A stretch of DNA of 64,000 bases from Paenibacillus terrae (GCF_005217525.1 NZ_PNXQ01000014.1:113486-177485), one strand, 5' to 3'; counted from the first letter of the stretch, positions 26,262 to 35,889 are shown. The notes: generated by a model from the sequence alone, not told the origin. A program made the numbers and translations.

Positions 26262-27077
26262 ATGTACGTGCAGCAAGCGATTGCAATATTGGATTCCGGT
26301 GTAGGAGGTCTGACGGTTGTTAAAGAAGTTATGCGGCAGCTTCCACGGGAAAAAATCATTTATTTTGGAGACACTGCGCGCACCCCGTATGGACCTCGGC
26401 CATCGGAAGAGGTTAAGAAATTTACAGAGCAAATGGTTGATTTTTTGATTCAATTTGATCCGAAAGTCATTATTATTGCCTGCAACACGGCAACAGCCGC
26501 GGCATTGGATTATATTAGCCAAAAGGTATCCATTCCGGTGATCGGAGTGATCCACCCCGGGGCACGTGCTGCAATCAGCGCAACAGCCACCGGGCATGTC
26601 GGGGTGATTGGGACTGTCGGTACGATTCGAAGCGGAGCCTATACGGCTGCGCTGAAGCAACTATCCCCCTATGTAGACGTGGTGAGTCATGCTTGCCCTT
26701 CGCTTGTTCCTTTGGTGGAACAGGGATTGTTCCGTTCAGAGAGAACAACAGAGGTTGTAGAGGAGACATTGAGACCGATTCAAGCGTACCCGATTGATTG
26801 TCTGATTCTTGGTTGTACGCATTATCCTTTTTTGAAGGAAACGATTCAGGAAGTGATGGGCCCCAACGTGAAGCTGATTAGCTCCGCAGACGAAACGGCT
26901 CGTGAGACGAGTACGATTTTGTATAACAAGGGCAAGTTGGAAGCCGGGGATGAGACACCAGTGCATCAGCTTTTTTGTTCTGGTGATCCAGAATTGTTCC
27001 AGAGTATTGCCGCACAGTGGCTCGGGGAGCAAATTCGTCAAACGCCTGTTGTTTGGCAGGTCACCCATCTGGATTGA
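26262..27077 (+). CDS. murI: Glutamate racemase
   Basis: A 271-residue cofactor-independent racemase making D-glutamate for peptidoglycan. The paired catalytic cysteines are in ACNTATA and GCTHYPF, and the N-terminal ILDSGVGGLTV and GDTARTPYG are family signatures. ATG 26262 follows AAGGAAG; an upstream TTG gives seven more residues without need. It sits apart from other wall genes, with its own terminator. Confidence 0.95.
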   Translation: MYVQQAIAILDSGVGGLTVVKEVMRQLPREKIIYFGDTARTPYGPRPSEEVKKFTEQMVDFLIQFDPKVIIIACNTATAAALDYISQKVSIPVIGVIHPGARAAISATATGHVGVIGTVGTIRSGAYTAALKQLSPYVDVVSHACPSLVPLVEQGLFRSERTTEVVEETLRPIQAYPIDCLILGCTHYPFLKETIQEVMGPNVKLISSADETARETSTILYNKGKLEAGDETPVHQLFCSGDPELFQSIAAQWLGEQIRQTPVVWQVTHLD

Positions 27078-27081
27078 TGAG

Positions 27082-27125
27082 ACAGCCGATTTTTTTGTCA
27101 TGGGACAAAAGAATCGGCTGTTTTG
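27082..27125 (+). terminator. murI terminator
   Basis: ACAGCCGAT (27082-27090) pairs with ATCGGCTGT (27113-27121), with an inner TGTC/GACA, followed by TTTT. Confidence 0.8.
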
Positions 27126-27194
27126 GTATTCGTTACATCAAGACACGCCGCGTCTGCATAACATGCAGTAAGACAGATGGAAGGGGCGTAGAAG

Positions 27195-28451
27195 ATGAGG
27201 GAATATATCGTACAAAAAGGAGATACTTTGCACCGGGTCGCCTCGGCTTTTAAATTATCGGCAGATACATTGATGGCAGACAATCCGTGGGCTGCCGCGC
27301 AACCCTATCTGATTTGTGGTCAAGTGCTGTACATTCGTCCGTCAATGGATCGTAAATACGTTATTCAGGCCGCTGAGCATGCCAGACAGATTGCCAAGCA
27401 GTTTGGTATGGAGCTTGATGAGCTGTGGCAGGCCAATCCCAAACTTGCGGAGCATGATTTTGTGGAAGGAAAAACCATTATTATACCTGAAAACCATCAG
27501 AATCAGATTGTACGCTTGCGTGGAGAGTATGGATACGAGGACTTGAGAGAAGATCTTGCGGCCCTGGCTCAAAGGTATCCGTTTATTGAAGTGGGCAGCA
27601 TCGGCACCAGTGTCATGGGAAAAGATATCCCCTATGTACGCATTGGACAGGGACCGTTGAAAATTCACGCCAACGCCTCCGTACATGCCAATGAATGGCT
27701 GACGACGCCATGTTTGCTGCGTTTTGTTGAGCGATATGCGCAAGGGGTCGACAGTATGAATGGAAATGAAGGGGGGGAGCATCATGATGAACGAGAGGAT
27801 CCAGGCGAGGCTCCTCTATGGATATATGGAGTTTCTCCACAGACTTGGCTAAACCGTACTTCCTTATGGGTAGTGCCCATGGTTAATCCAGACGGGGTGG
27901 AACTGGTTCAACAGGGTGTCCTTCCGTCTCATCCCCTGTACCATAACTTAAGAAAGTGGAATGAAGGCCGTGCTGATTATCGTGGATGGAAGGCTAACAT
28001 TCGCGGTGTGGACCTTAACGATCAGTTTCCGGCGTATTGGGAGGAAGAGGTACGCAGACGTGGTAAAACAAGCCCGTCCAGAAGGGATTATGCGGGTCCT
28101 GCGCCTTTGTCTGAGCCGGAGGCTAAAGCGCTTGTCGATCTGACGGAGCGGGAACAGTTTGATATGGTGTTGTCCATACACAGTCAGGGACAGGAAATCT
28201 ATTGGAATTACCGGGATTTGGAGCCAAAGGAGAGCAGGGACTGGGCATCACGGTTGGCGGCTGCAACAGGATACCGGGCGGTAAAGCTGGGGGGCAGCGA
28301 TGCGGGATATAAGGATTGGTTTATACAGCGATTTGGAAAACCGGGCTTTACCGTTGAAGTCGGGCTGGGTGTAAATCCGCTGCCTATGCGTGATTATGAC
28401 GATATTGCGGCAGAGGTGGGCATGTTAATGGCAACGGTGCTTTCATGGTAA
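27195..28451 (+). CDS. LysM-M14 gamma-D-glutamyl peptidase
   Basis: A 418-residue peptidoglycan peptidase. Two LysM repeats (about 1-48 and 54-98; YIVQKGDTLHRVA and YVIQAAEHARQIAKQFG) bind the glycan. The zinc carboxypeptidase domain has H164-x-x-E167 in VHANEW, a third ligand in LSIHSQG and catalytic Glu in FTVEVG. This layout matches gamma-D-glutamyl-L-diamino acid endopeptidases (ENP1 type) that trim spore or vegetative peptides. There is no signal peptide, as in other family members acting in sporulating cells. An acidic insert (EGGEHHDEREDPGE) sits in the catalytic domain. Confidence 0.92.
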   Translation: MREYIVQKGDTLHRVASAFKLSADTLMADNPWAAAQPYLICGQVLYIRPSMDRKYVIQAAEHARQIAKQFGMELDELWQANPKLAEHDFVEGKTIIIPENHQNQIVRLRGEYGYEDLREDLAALAQRYPFIEVGSIGTSVMGKDIPYVRIGQGPLKIHANASVHANEWLTTPCLLRFVERYAQGVDSMNGNEGGEHHDEREDPGEAPLWIYGVSPQTWLNRTSLWVVPMVNPDGVELVQQGVLPSHPLYHNLRKWNEGRADYRGWKANIRGVDLNDQFPAYWEEEVRRRGKTSPSRRDYAGPAPLSEPEAKALVDLTEREQFDMVLSIHSQGQEIYWNYRDLEPKESRDWASRLAAATGYRAVKLGGSDAGYKDWFIQRFGKPGFTVEVGLGVNPLPMRDYDDIAAEVGMLMATVLSW

Positions 28452-28581
28452 AAAGTTAGCCTGAAACTCCATGGTTTATCAGCACGTATTAGGAGGAGCA
28501 CGTGTTTTTACAAGTGTTCCTCTTACATGTCCCTTCATTGGGGTATATACTTAGGAGCATTGGAAATGGAGTGAACAACCT

Positions 28582-28848
28582 ATGAAGTGGAAAAGATTAC
28601 TGTCTCTCCGTCAATGGTCACATGTGTTTCGTCGCATGCCCCGATTGATTACTTCGTCGAAGATTCCATTAAGTGAAAAATTGCTGTTTGCCATCCCTGT
28701 ATTGCTCTATTGGGTGTTGCCAGATGTCATGCCCTTTATGCCTATTGACGACATTGGGGTGACGCTGCTGATGATGAACTGGTTTGTGACCCGCGCTGAA
28801 CGTAAATATCCCGACGTGCTTGAGAAGCAGCACGTACGTGTCCGGTAG
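28582..28848 (+). CDS. DUF1232 small membrane protein
   Basis: An 88-residue protein with the DUF1232 core (LPDVMPFMPIDDIG) and a hydrophobic helix either side. A GGAG stands 10 bp before the ATG. The function of the family is unknown. It is preceded by a short hairpin (CACGT / ACGTG with T-run, 28483-28509). Confidence 0.85.
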   Translation: MKWKRLLSLRQWSHVFRRMPRLITSSKIPLSEKLLFAIPVLLYWVLPDVMPFMPIDDIGVTLLMMNWFVTRAERKYPDVLEKQHVRVR

Positions 28849-29041
28849 GAATAAAAGCTTATGAATTTCGTGATTGCGATTTTTCGCAGTTTTCTTTACA
28901 ATAGGAATATTGCCTTTCTAATATATAGAGGCTATTTTGTAGTTTATAGTTGTTGAATTTACCTGTTAATTGGTGTGGTACGGATATTCATACTCCAATG
29001 GACCACACTTCATTTGATTAATATGAAGGAGATGATAGTTG

Positions 29042-29344
29042 ATGAATTGCAAAATTACTCGCAACGCAGCTAAAGTATTGAAGCTTGAATTGGATAAAGA
29101 AGAAAACCAAGGGAAGAGCCTGCGCGTTGTCATTACTCATTCCCATGGGGACCATGCTCATTACGGGCTGGATTTGGACACGCCTAAAGAAACGGATACC
29201 GTCGTATCAACGGATAAAGGCATTGATGTTATTTTAGAAAACGGCCAGCCGTTGCTGGATGGTGTAAAAATTGATTACTTGTACTTCCCCGAAGAAGGCT
29301 TTGTCATTACTAACCCTTCCCAAGGTAATCACGGCGATCACTAA
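29042..29344 (+). CDS. HesB/IscA-fold protein lacking cluster cysteines
   Basis: A 100-residue protein of the HesB-like family (Fe-S biosynthesis fold), as found in B. subtilis YneR-like proteins. A-type Fe-S carriers use three conserved cysteines; here only Cys4 is present, and the usual positions hold other residues. Instead there is a His-rich loop HSHGDHAHYGLDLD and an end NHGDH, which could bind a metal. Start ATG 29042 has AAGGAG 10 bp upstream; the TTG 3 bp before is equally possible. The DUF1450 gene follows after 23 bp. Confidence 0.82.
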   Translation: MNCKITRNAAKVLKLELDKEENQGKSLRVVITHSHGDHAHYGLDLDTPKETDTVVSTDKGIDVILENGQPLLDGVKIDYLYFPEEGFVITNPSQGNHGDH

Positions 29345-29367
29345 GCCGGAGCACGGAGGGATGACAG

Positions 29368-29589
29368 ATGGCCAATGATATTCGCGTATGTGATGAATGC
29401 AATCATATTCGCTTGAAAACGATCTTGCCCAAGCTGCAAAAGATGGCACCGGATGCGGAGATCAAAATCGGTTGCAAATCGTATTGCGGTCCTTGTGGAA
29501 AGCGGGCGTTTGTATATGTGAACGGACGTTATATAAGTGCAGCTACAGAGGATGAAGTATTGGAGAAGGCTGCGCGTTTTATAAAATAA
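29368..29589 (+). CDS. DUF1450 (YuzB-like) Cys-rich small protein
   Basis: A 73-residue protein with paired cysteines (VCDECNHI and GCKSYCGPCGKRAF), like B. subtilis YuzB. The pattern suggests a metal or Fe-S site or a thioredoxin-like fold; function unknown. It is close behind the HesB-fold gene, which supports a joint role in metal or cluster handling. Confidence 0.88.
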   Translation: MANDIRVCDECNHIRLKTILPKLQKMAPDAEIKIGCKSYCGPCGKRAFVYVNGRYISAATEDEVLEKAARFIK

Positions 29590-29682
29590 TTCCAGTGCGC
29601 AGCATTCACAGCTTTGTATAGTTCCCCTTCTTCTGATCCATGCTAATGGATGCAGACCACTGCCCAGAAGGAGGAGTGACTC

Positions 29683-29952
29683 ATGGCTCAATATGATTCC
29701 AATCTCGACAATCACAGTGTCGAGGCCCAAACGCAAAACTCGGTGGACAAGCTTCACCATGCCGTATCACAGGCATTGTCACATCCGGCTGAGCAACTGA
29801 TTGAGCAGGCGGAGCAGTCCCGTACTCATGCGGAGCATGCCTTAGAGCAGGCGAAGGACAGCCTTGGCGACGATGCGGTAGAGGTTGCCGAGGAAATGCT
29901 TGGTGAAGAGACACAACGGCTGGAGCAAGCCAAAAAAGCGTTGCGCCCATAA
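29683..29952 (+). CDS. Small helical hypothetical protein
   Basis: An 89-residue acidic protein, almost all helical, rich in Gln, Glu and Ala (LIEQAEQSRTHAEHALEQAKDS). AAGGAGG stands just upstream of the ATG, so it is surely translated. No motif or signal peptide is seen. Its composition resembles small spore or stress proteins, without a nameable family. Confidence 0.7.
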   Translation: MAQYDSNLDNHSVEAQTQNSVDKLHHAVSQALSHPAEQLIEQAEQSRTHAEHALEQAKDSLGDDAVEVAEEMLGEETQRLEQAKKALRP

Positions 29953-30000
29953 GCATTCGTAAATGTAAATGAGCGCCGTTTACTAGCTCAAGAATACAAA

Positions 30001-30042
30001 AAGCCCGATCATCAGCATATTGCTGCTTGATCGGGCTTTTCT
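30001..30042. terminator. Bidirectional terminator
   Basis: AAGCCCGATCA pairs with TGATCGGGCTT with an extended AGCA/TGCT stem and flanking A- and T-runs. It serves both the plus-strand 29683 gene and the minus-strand LTA-synthase-like gene. Confidence 0.9.
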
Positions 30043-30105
30043 TGTTGGTATTAACTTTCCGGGAATCTGGGAAGAGTGCTGTGTAAGCAACTTTCCTCAG
30101 AAAAT

Positions 30106-32115
30106 TTAGTTGGATGTCGAAGGAGTCGCAGTGACTTCTTTGATTTCCGGTTCCCATTGGCGAATGAGATCATACGTGATCACCTGATCGGAAATGTTCA
30201 ACCGATTGAGAGCTTCAGTATACCCCGGTCCGCAGGCGTTCACATCCGTAGGCTGGCCTGTGGTGAGGTTGTAACAGGTTCCTTTGGAGAATGTACCGTC
30301 CTCGGATGGAATATAGTATAAACGACCATCAGTGAAAGCACCACTGCGCAGCACGACCATACGAGGCTTCCCGCTGAACAGATCATTTCCCATAAAGTGA
30401 TACGGCTTCGTTGAAATGCCAAGCAGATGCATCACTGACGGTGTCAGATCAAGCTGTCCTGCCGGTTCGGTGTAAGTTCCCGCGTGGCTTCCATCGGGAA
30501 GATGCACAAGCAGCGGCACCTGGTTCATGATTTTCTGCATATCAAGATCTGTGAGTGGTTTACCCAAAAATTTCTCATACAGTGCCTTATCTTTAATAGA
30601 ATTGTCATGATCCCCGTAGAACATGAGGATTGTATTATCCCACAATCCGTCTTTCTTCATTTGATCGACCAGCTCGCCCAGTGCTTCGTCCACATAATGG
30701 ACGGATTTCAGATAGTCTCCGAACATGGTCCCTTCAAACTCACCAACGTCCAAATCCACGGCGTCTGGTGGCAGATTGTACGGGTGGTGGCTCGAAATTC
30801 CGACCATATAGGCGTAGAACGGCTGTTTGACCTCAGTGGTGAGATCATTGAGCGTTTGACGAAAGAAGGATTTGTCTCCCAGTGACCAGCCCAATGGCTC
30901 ATCTATTTCAAAATCCTTTTTACTGTAGAACTTGTCATAGTTCATTGCCTTATACATTGTATAGCGATTCCAGAAGCTGCTGTCGTATACGTGAAATGCA
31001 TTAGGGCTGTAGCCAGTATCTTTTAGAATAGAAGGCAACGTATCGAATTTATGGTCCGCATAACGGATGAATACCGAGCCTGTAGGGAGCGGATGCAGAG
31101 AAGCATGTGTAGAGAAATCCGCATCCGAGGTACGACCCTGTGCAGTCTGGTGATAATAATTGTTAAAATACATGCTTTCCTTCGTCAGCTTGTCAAAGTT
31201 AGGCGTAATAGCCTGACCGTTGATTTTTTTGCCGATGAAAAAGTTCATATACGCTTCAGCTTGAATGACCATCACATTTTTGCCTTTATACTTGCCGGAT
31301 AGGTCATTTTTCACCTGAAGCAGCTTTTGATGCTGATTAAACCATTCCTTATCCTTATCGGACTCTGCCTGAGCCAGCGTAGGCTGGGATCCCAGATGGT
31401 CCTGACTATAGCGGTAAATGTCGTACCCGTGAAATCCGATCAGCCCGGTTACATTGTACAGGGCCATCGACCACCAGTTACCGACGAAAATGCCGGTTGC
31501 CCACGTGGACGTATAATATTTAATCGGTCCAAAGGTAAAAATGTAGCCGATCAGGAAGGCCAGCGCGCCTTTGGAGAAGCGAAGCAGAAAGCTTTTAGTG
31601 AATGAGCGGTGGGACGTTTTAGAGTAAGGATCACTCGTTACATACCGACGCCGTAAGGAAGCTACGAACAGCACATACGGAATGAACAGAATCCAGTCTG
31701 CAAAAAAGAAAAGATCCCACCAGTACATCAGAGATACGATACTTCCACCCAAGGAATCAACTTGTCCAGCTTGAAGCAAGACGGGGATCGTAATGAAATC
31801 CTGAAAGTACCGATAATAAACCATGTCAGAATAAATGAGAGCGGTAAGCAAAATATCGAGCACTACAAGAGCGACCAAGCGTCCGCGCCTTGACAGCCAT
31901 AAGGTCCAAAAACTCACAAGCAAGAGCGAACCGATAGCGATGACATAATCCAGTATATTCATGTCAATATTTTGGGCATGCAGGTTATGGTGGATCAGAA
32001 CGAGCTTGCCAATCATAAGTACAAAAAACAGACCAAACCCAAAATATCGGGACAGCAGCATTCTGCTGAACATGTTTCCAGTGCGATTTGCACCGGCCGT
32101 GCGAATAACCAACAC
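30106..32115 (-). CDS. LTA synthase family membrane sulfatase-fold protein
   Basis: A 669-residue protein with five N-terminal membrane helices and an extracellular sulfatase-type domain. Catalytic features are Glu in VIQAEAYMNF, nucleophile Thr in QGRTSDADF, and metal ligands in FYGDHD, all as in LtaS. It should polymerise glycerol phosphate from phosphatidylglycerol or act as an LTA primase or paralogue. The length (family about 620-670) is normal. GTG 32115 has a GGGGGT site 4 bp upstream. It ends at the bidirectional terminator. Paralogue number in the genome cannot be judged here. Confidence 0.9.
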   Translation of the reverse strand: MLVIRTAGANRTGNMFSRMLLSRYFGFGLFFVLMIGKLVLIHHNLHAQNIDMNILDYVIAIGSLLLVSFWTLWLSRRGRLVALVVLDILLTALIYSDMVYYRYFQDFITIPVLLQAGQVDSLGGSIVSLMYWWDLFFFADWILFIPYVLFVASLRRRYVTSDPYSKTSHRSFTKSFLLRFSKGALAFLIGYIFTFGPIKYYTSTWATGIFVGNWWSMALYNVTGLIGFHGYDIYRYSQDHLGSQPTLAQAESDKDKEWFNQHQKLLQVKNDLSGKYKGKNVMVIQAEAYMNFFIGKKINGQAITPNFDKLTKESMYFNNYYHQTAQGRTSDADFSTHASLHPLPTGSVFIRYADHKFDTLPSILKDTGYSPNAFHVYDSSFWNRYTMYKAMNYDKFYSKKDFEIDEPLGWSLGDKSFFRQTLNDLTTEVKQPFYAYMVGISSHHPYNLPPDAVDLDVGEFEGTMFGDYLKSVHYVDEALGELVDQMKKDGLWDNTILMFYGDHDNSIKDKALYEKFLGKPLTDLDMQKIMNQVPLLVHLPDGSHAGTYTEPAGQLDLTPSVMHLLGISTKPYHFMGNDLFSGKPRMVVLRSGAFTDGRLYYIPSEDGTFSKGTCYNLTTGQPTDVNACGPGYTEALNRLNISDQVITYDLIRQWEPEIKEVTATPSTSN

Positions 32116-32301
32116 TTTACCCCCTTCGGCATAAATATTCGGCTAGTATAAACTACATATTAACGTAATGTTAAAACCGAAATCGCCTTTAATTATTATA
32201 GCGCTCATCCCGCGCATTTCAATGATTAAGTAAAGAAAATACAGCATTTTCCTTCCTGCACAATAGGGAAGGAGCCTATTTTATCAGGTGCGAAGCACAA
32301 A

Positions 32302-32342
32302 TCAGGCCAGAAAGCGAACAGCTGGTTCGCTTCCTGGCCTGA
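32302..32342 (-). terminator. Long hairpin after the methyltransferase gene
   Basis: TCAGGCCAG (32302-32310) pairs with CTGGCCTGA (32334-32342) and GCGAAC with GTTCGC. Read on the minus strand it follows the methyltransferase stop. The T-run (TTTGTG) is short, so termination strength is uncertain. Confidence 0.55.
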
Positions 32343-32353
32343 GCGTGATCTGT

Positions 32354-33514
32354 TTAAGACTGTGACGGCGAAGTGTCTTTGTGGCGCGGAGGCAGAGGGC
32401 CCAGATACTGATAGTATTGGCACTCGATCCGTCCGTTAAACAGCTTGCGTCTCTTATCGGCTTTGCGTCCCCAATAGTGCTCGAATTGCTTGGTGGAGCT
32501 GATCGCAAAGAAGGACCATGTCTTCATTTCCGCTGCCGTGCGTGCGATTGACCGGATCAACTTCTCCACCTCGGCTTGCTCACTCAATCTTTCACCATAA
32601 GGTGGATTGGTAATCATCACACCATATTGGCCTTCAAGTCTGACTTTCGTTACAGGCATCACCTTTAATGAGATATCTTTAGCGAAGCCAGCTGCCTTTA
32701 CAGCAGCCTCTGCGACTTCGATGGCACCCGGGTCAATATCGCTGCCTGCAATCTCGAAAGGAATGTCATCGCGGGTCAAATCCATCGCTTCGTCGCGAGC
32801 TTGATCCCATAGCTCGCGACCAATGACAGGCCAGTCTTCCGAGTTAAAGGTACGTCTCAATCCCGGGGCAATATTCCATGCCTGCATTGCTGCTTCTACC
32901 AGTAGAGTACCGGAACCGGCGCACGGGTCATAGAATGGTCGATCCGGGGTCCAGCGGCTAAGCTGAATAAGAGCCGAAGCCATAGTCTCTTTGAGAGGGG
33001 CCTCTGTCACGAGCTTGCGGTAGCCGCGCTTGTGCAGCCCCGGACCTGTCGTATCGAGCGTTAGCAATGCACGATCGTTTAAGAGAATGACCTCTATTAC
33101 GTAACGAGGGCCATCCTCCTCAAACCAATCCGTGTGGTAAGTTTCCTTGAGCTTTTCTACAATTGCCTTCTTGACGATTCCCTGACTGGCTGGTACGCTA
33201 CTAAGCTGTGATTTGTGCGAGCGTCCCTCTACAGGAAATTCACCATCCACAGGAATCCAATCCTGCCAAGGCAATGCTTTGGTGCCCTCGAACAGCTCGT
33301 CGAAGGTTGTGGCTGCAAATTCACCCATTTTAATAAGAACGCGGTCTGATGTGCGCAGCCACAGGTTACACCGGCATATATCCATATAATCTCCTGTAAA
33401 AACGACGCGGCCATTCTCGACGGTCAGGTCCTCGTATCCGAGTTCTCTAAGCTCCCGAGCCACGACGGCTTCAAGTCCCATCGGCGCAGTTGCAATTAGT
33501 TGCAGTTGAGTCAT
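32354..33514 (-). CDS. THUMP-domain rRNA methyltransferase (RlmL/YpsC-like)
   Basis: A 386-residue SAM-dependent RNA methyltransferase. An N-terminal ferredoxin-like and THUMP RNA-binding half (to about 160) is followed by a Rossmann methylase with DPCAGSGTLLVEAAM (SAM loop), SDIDPGA and the catalytic TNPPYGER motif of N2-guanine or N6-adenine methylases. It matches B. subtilis YpsC and the N-terminal half of E. coli RlmKL, which methylates 23S G2445. The target base is inferred from homology. Confidence 0.92.
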   Translation of the reverse strand: MTQLQLIATAPMGLEAVVARELRELGYEDLTVENGRVVFTGDYMDICRCNLWLRTSDRVLIKMGEFAATTFDELFEGTKALPWQDWIPVDGEFPVEGRSHKSQLSSVPASQGIVKKAIVEKLKETYHTDWFEEDGPRYVIEVILLNDRALLTLDTTGPGLHKRGYRKLVTEAPLKETMASALIQLSRWTPDRPFYDPCAGSGTLLVEAAMQAWNIAPGLRRTFNSEDWPVIGRELWDQARDEAMDLTRDDIPFEIAGSDIDPGAIEVAEAAVKAAGFAKDISLKVMPVTKVRLEGQYGVMITNPPYGERLSEQAEVEKLIRSIARTAAEMKTWSFFAISSTKQFEHYWGRKADKRRKLFNGRIECQYYQYLGPLPPRHKDTSPSQS

Positions 33515-33671
33515 TAAACGTATTCACTCCGTCCCCATAATCATATAAGCTTGGTTCAATCCCTATAGTATAGGTCATTGTACACCAAGAGACAAATCAT
33601 TAAGCCAAATAATTTACGAAGGACACCGCGTCCAACCTGCGTTATGATAAAGCGAGAAGGAGAGATGAAAC

Positions 33672-34316
33672 GTGGAAATTACACCCAATATGACACCTGA
33701 ACAATATGTAGACCAACTGGTACAGGAAGATGAAGCGCTACGCGGCATCAGGGAGGCCATAGTTGCAGAGGGAATGCCTGAGGTATCGGTGGCTCATCCT
33801 TACGGGAAGCTGCTGACCTTTCTGATTGAGGTATCCGGCGCGCAGCAGGTACTGGAGATTGGCGTATTAGGCGGATACAGTGGATTATGTCTGGCCCGTG
33901 GGCTGGGAGAAAAGGGGCGCATTGTGTCACTGGAGCTGAAAGAAGCGTATGCGGCGCTGGCACATCGACATATGGAGGAAAACGGCTACGGTGACCGTGT
34001 CGAATATCGTATCGGACCCGCAGCGGACAGCCTGAAGAAGCTTCAGGAAGAGGGGAGAACATTCGATTTTTTCTTCATCGATGCGGATAAGGAAAATTAC
34101 CCGGTGTATCTGGAATATGCGATTGCTCTGGCAAATCCAGGTGCCATTATTGCGGGAGATAACTGTTTCCTTCGTGGACGGACGCTGAATACGAACAAGA
34201 ACGGTCCCGCCGTACAGGCCGTGAGACGCTTTAACGAAACGATAGCTACGGATCCACGGCTGGTCAGTACGCTTTTGCCAGCCTATGACGGATTGGCGTT
34301 GGCCCGAGTAAAATAG
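33672..34316 (+). CDS. Class I SAM-dependent O-methyltransferase
   Basis: A 214-residue enzyme of the catechol/caffeoyl-CoA O-methyltransferase type: SAM loop VLEIGVLGGYSGL, metal-binding acidic residues in FFIDADKENY, and GDNCFLRGRT. GTG 33672 lies 9 bp after AAGGAG. The substrate is not apparent from the neighbours, which are an RNA methylase and an MFS exporter. Confidence 0.9.
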   Translation: MEITPNMTPEQYVDQLVQEDEALRGIREAIVAEGMPEVSVAHPYGKLLTFLIEVSGAQQVLEIGVLGGYSGLCLARGLGEKGRIVSLELKEAYAALAHRHMEENGYGDRVEYRIGPAADSLKKLQEEGRTFDFFFIDADKENYPVYLEYAIALANPGAIIAGDNCFLRGRTLNTNKNGPAVQAVRRFNETIATDPRLVSTLLPAYDGLALARVK

Positions 34317-34361
34317 GCTGTAATGCCACTGATATAGATTAAAAAAAGTAGCGATACCAAA

Positions 34362-34405
34362 AAGAACCTCCTTGTCCACAAAATTGTGGATCGGAGGTTC
34401 TTGTC
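34362..34405. terminator. Terminator shared by O-methyltransferase and MFS genes
   Basis: AAGAACCTCC (34362-34371) pairs with GGAGGTTCTT (34393-34402), with inner TCCACA/TGTGGA. On the minus strand it is followed by TTTTT, so it best fits the MFS gene but may work for both. Confidence 0.8.
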
Positions 34406-34439
34406 TGATCTGGAAGGCTGACCTTACCAGAGGACTAGC

Positions 34440-35660
34440 TTACCTGAAATCAGGCGCAGGCTTACGATCGTAGAGCTTCATACGTACCCAGAATATGTTG
34501 ACGATCAGCAGGACACCTGACATAATGAATAGTCCTTCGATGCCGATAAATCCGGACAGCACCCCGCCAATGACAGCGCCCAGCATATTCCCCAGTGCCA
34601 GCGAGCTGGTATTGAAGCCGAACGAACGGCTTTCCATGCCTTCCGGTGTATACGTGCGAATCAGCGCATTAACGCTCGGCAGCAGACCGCCCATAAACAC
34701 GCCCATGAAAAAACGAATCGTGGCGAGTTGCCACACCTGATTGACAAAAGCTTGCGGAATGAGCATAAGTGCTGTTCCAAGCAGAGCGAGGGTCAAAATG
34801 CGGTGTGCCCCGATCTTGTCACTCAATCTTCCAAGCAGCGGCGCGGCGACCATATTGGATACGCCGGTAATAGCTGTAACAAAGCCAGCAATGAGCGCAA
34901 TTCCTTCTGCAGACCCATACAGCTTTTGCACATATAACGGCAACAAAGATACCGTACTGATCATGGCAAACTGGAGCAGGAACGTTACGGTAAACAGAGC
35001 CGGAAGCTGGGGCGTATGGCTTAGCTCCTTTAATCCGGCAAGAACCGAAATTTGAGGTATTCGTGCAGCTTCGGCTTTGCTGAAATCTTCCTTAACCAGA
35101 AGCATTGCGATGAGAGAGGCTACAAGAATAAGAGCGCCTGTAATGTAGAAGATCGGTCTGAATCCAACCCAGTCAGCCAAAAAACCGCCCATTAGAGGGC
35201 CGAGAATCGTACCCGCCATCTGACCGGATTGCATAATCCCCATAGCGAAACCAGTCCGTTCTTTGGGTGTGGTACCCGACACCAGAGAAATCGAAGCTGG
35301 ATTGAAGCCCGAAATCGTACCATTCAGCAGACGAAGCGCCAACAATTGCCACGGATGGGTGACCAAACCCATGCAGCCGATCACCAGAGCCATACCGAAA
35401 CCCGAGCGGAGCAGCATTGCTTTGCGCCCATATCGGTCAGCCAGCTTGCCCCATAGAGGCTGGAACATAAATGAAGTCAAAAAGTTTGCGGCAAAAATAA
35501 CTCCGGCCCACAGCCCGATATCATGTTCTCCCTTCACATGAAGGTCTTGAGCCAGATAGAGGGCGAGGAATGGAGTAATCATCGTAATACCCGCATTGAC
35601 CAGAAACTGACCGAACCAAAGCACAATGAGATTGACTTTCCACGTCTCCCACGTTTTCAA
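34440..35660 (-). CDS. MFS drug exporter
   Basis: A 406-residue major facilitator with 12 predicted helices. Motif A is GKLADRYGRKAM in loop 2-3, and motif C-like GPLMGGFLAD lies in helix 5, a mark of drug/H+ antiporters (YfmO or MdtG group). The start is TTG 35660 with AAGGAAG upstream at a somewhat long spacing; no better start is seen. It is monocistronic and divergent from hemE. Confidence 0.9.
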   Translation of the reverse strand: MKTWETWKVNLIVLWFGQFLVNAGITMITPFLALYLAQDLHVKGEHDIGLWAGVIFAANFLTSFMFQPLWGKLADRYGRKAMLLRSGFGMALVIGCMGLVTHPWQLLALRLLNGTISGFNPASISLVSGTTPKERTGFAMGIMQSGQMAGTILGPLMGGFLADWVGFRPIFYITGALILVASLIAMLLVKEDFSKAEAARIPQISVLAGLKELSHTPQLPALFTVTFLLQFAMISTVSLLPLYVQKLYGSAEGIALIAGFVTAITGVSNMVAAPLLGRLSDKIGAHRILTLALLGTALMLIPQAFVNQVWQLATIRFFMGVFMGGLLPSVNALIRTYTPEGMESRSFGFNTSSLALGNMLGAVIGGVLSGFIGIEGLFIMSGVLLIVNIFWVRMKLYDRKPAPDFR

Positions 35661-35821
35661 TGTGCTTTCACTTCCTTTCTGTCATTTCTTGCTGATGCAA
35701 AACTACTTATTCATGTAGAACTTCCCGGAGCTTTAAAAAAGCCATTTCTCTAGTATAGCACACTTCATTGAAACTTTATCCAAATGTCATGGGTTTGTCA
35801 TGGATTGTCCGCCAGCGGCGG

Positions 35822-35850
35822 TTGTTACGACTCCTGAAAAAGGGCATAAT
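35822..35850 (+). promoter_or_regulatory. hemEHY promoter
   Basis: TTGTTA (35822-35827), a 17-bp spacer and CATAAT (35845-35850). A heptamer GTTACGA occurs at 35824-35830 and again at 35862-35868, flanking the -10; it may be chance or a regulator site. Confidence 0.6.
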
Positions 35851-35889
35851 AAAAAATAGTAGTTACGATTCGAACTGGAGGCTGAAGTC

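Noticed and set aside
28483-28509. Terminator after the LysM peptidase gene
   Set aside because: The stem is only about five base pairs (CACGT/ACGTG); I mention it but do not call it.
30106-32115. Shorter start (inner ATG) for the LTA synthase-like gene
   Set aside because: GTG 32115 has a clear GGGGGT site, and the inner ATG lacks one, though it cannot be fully excluded.
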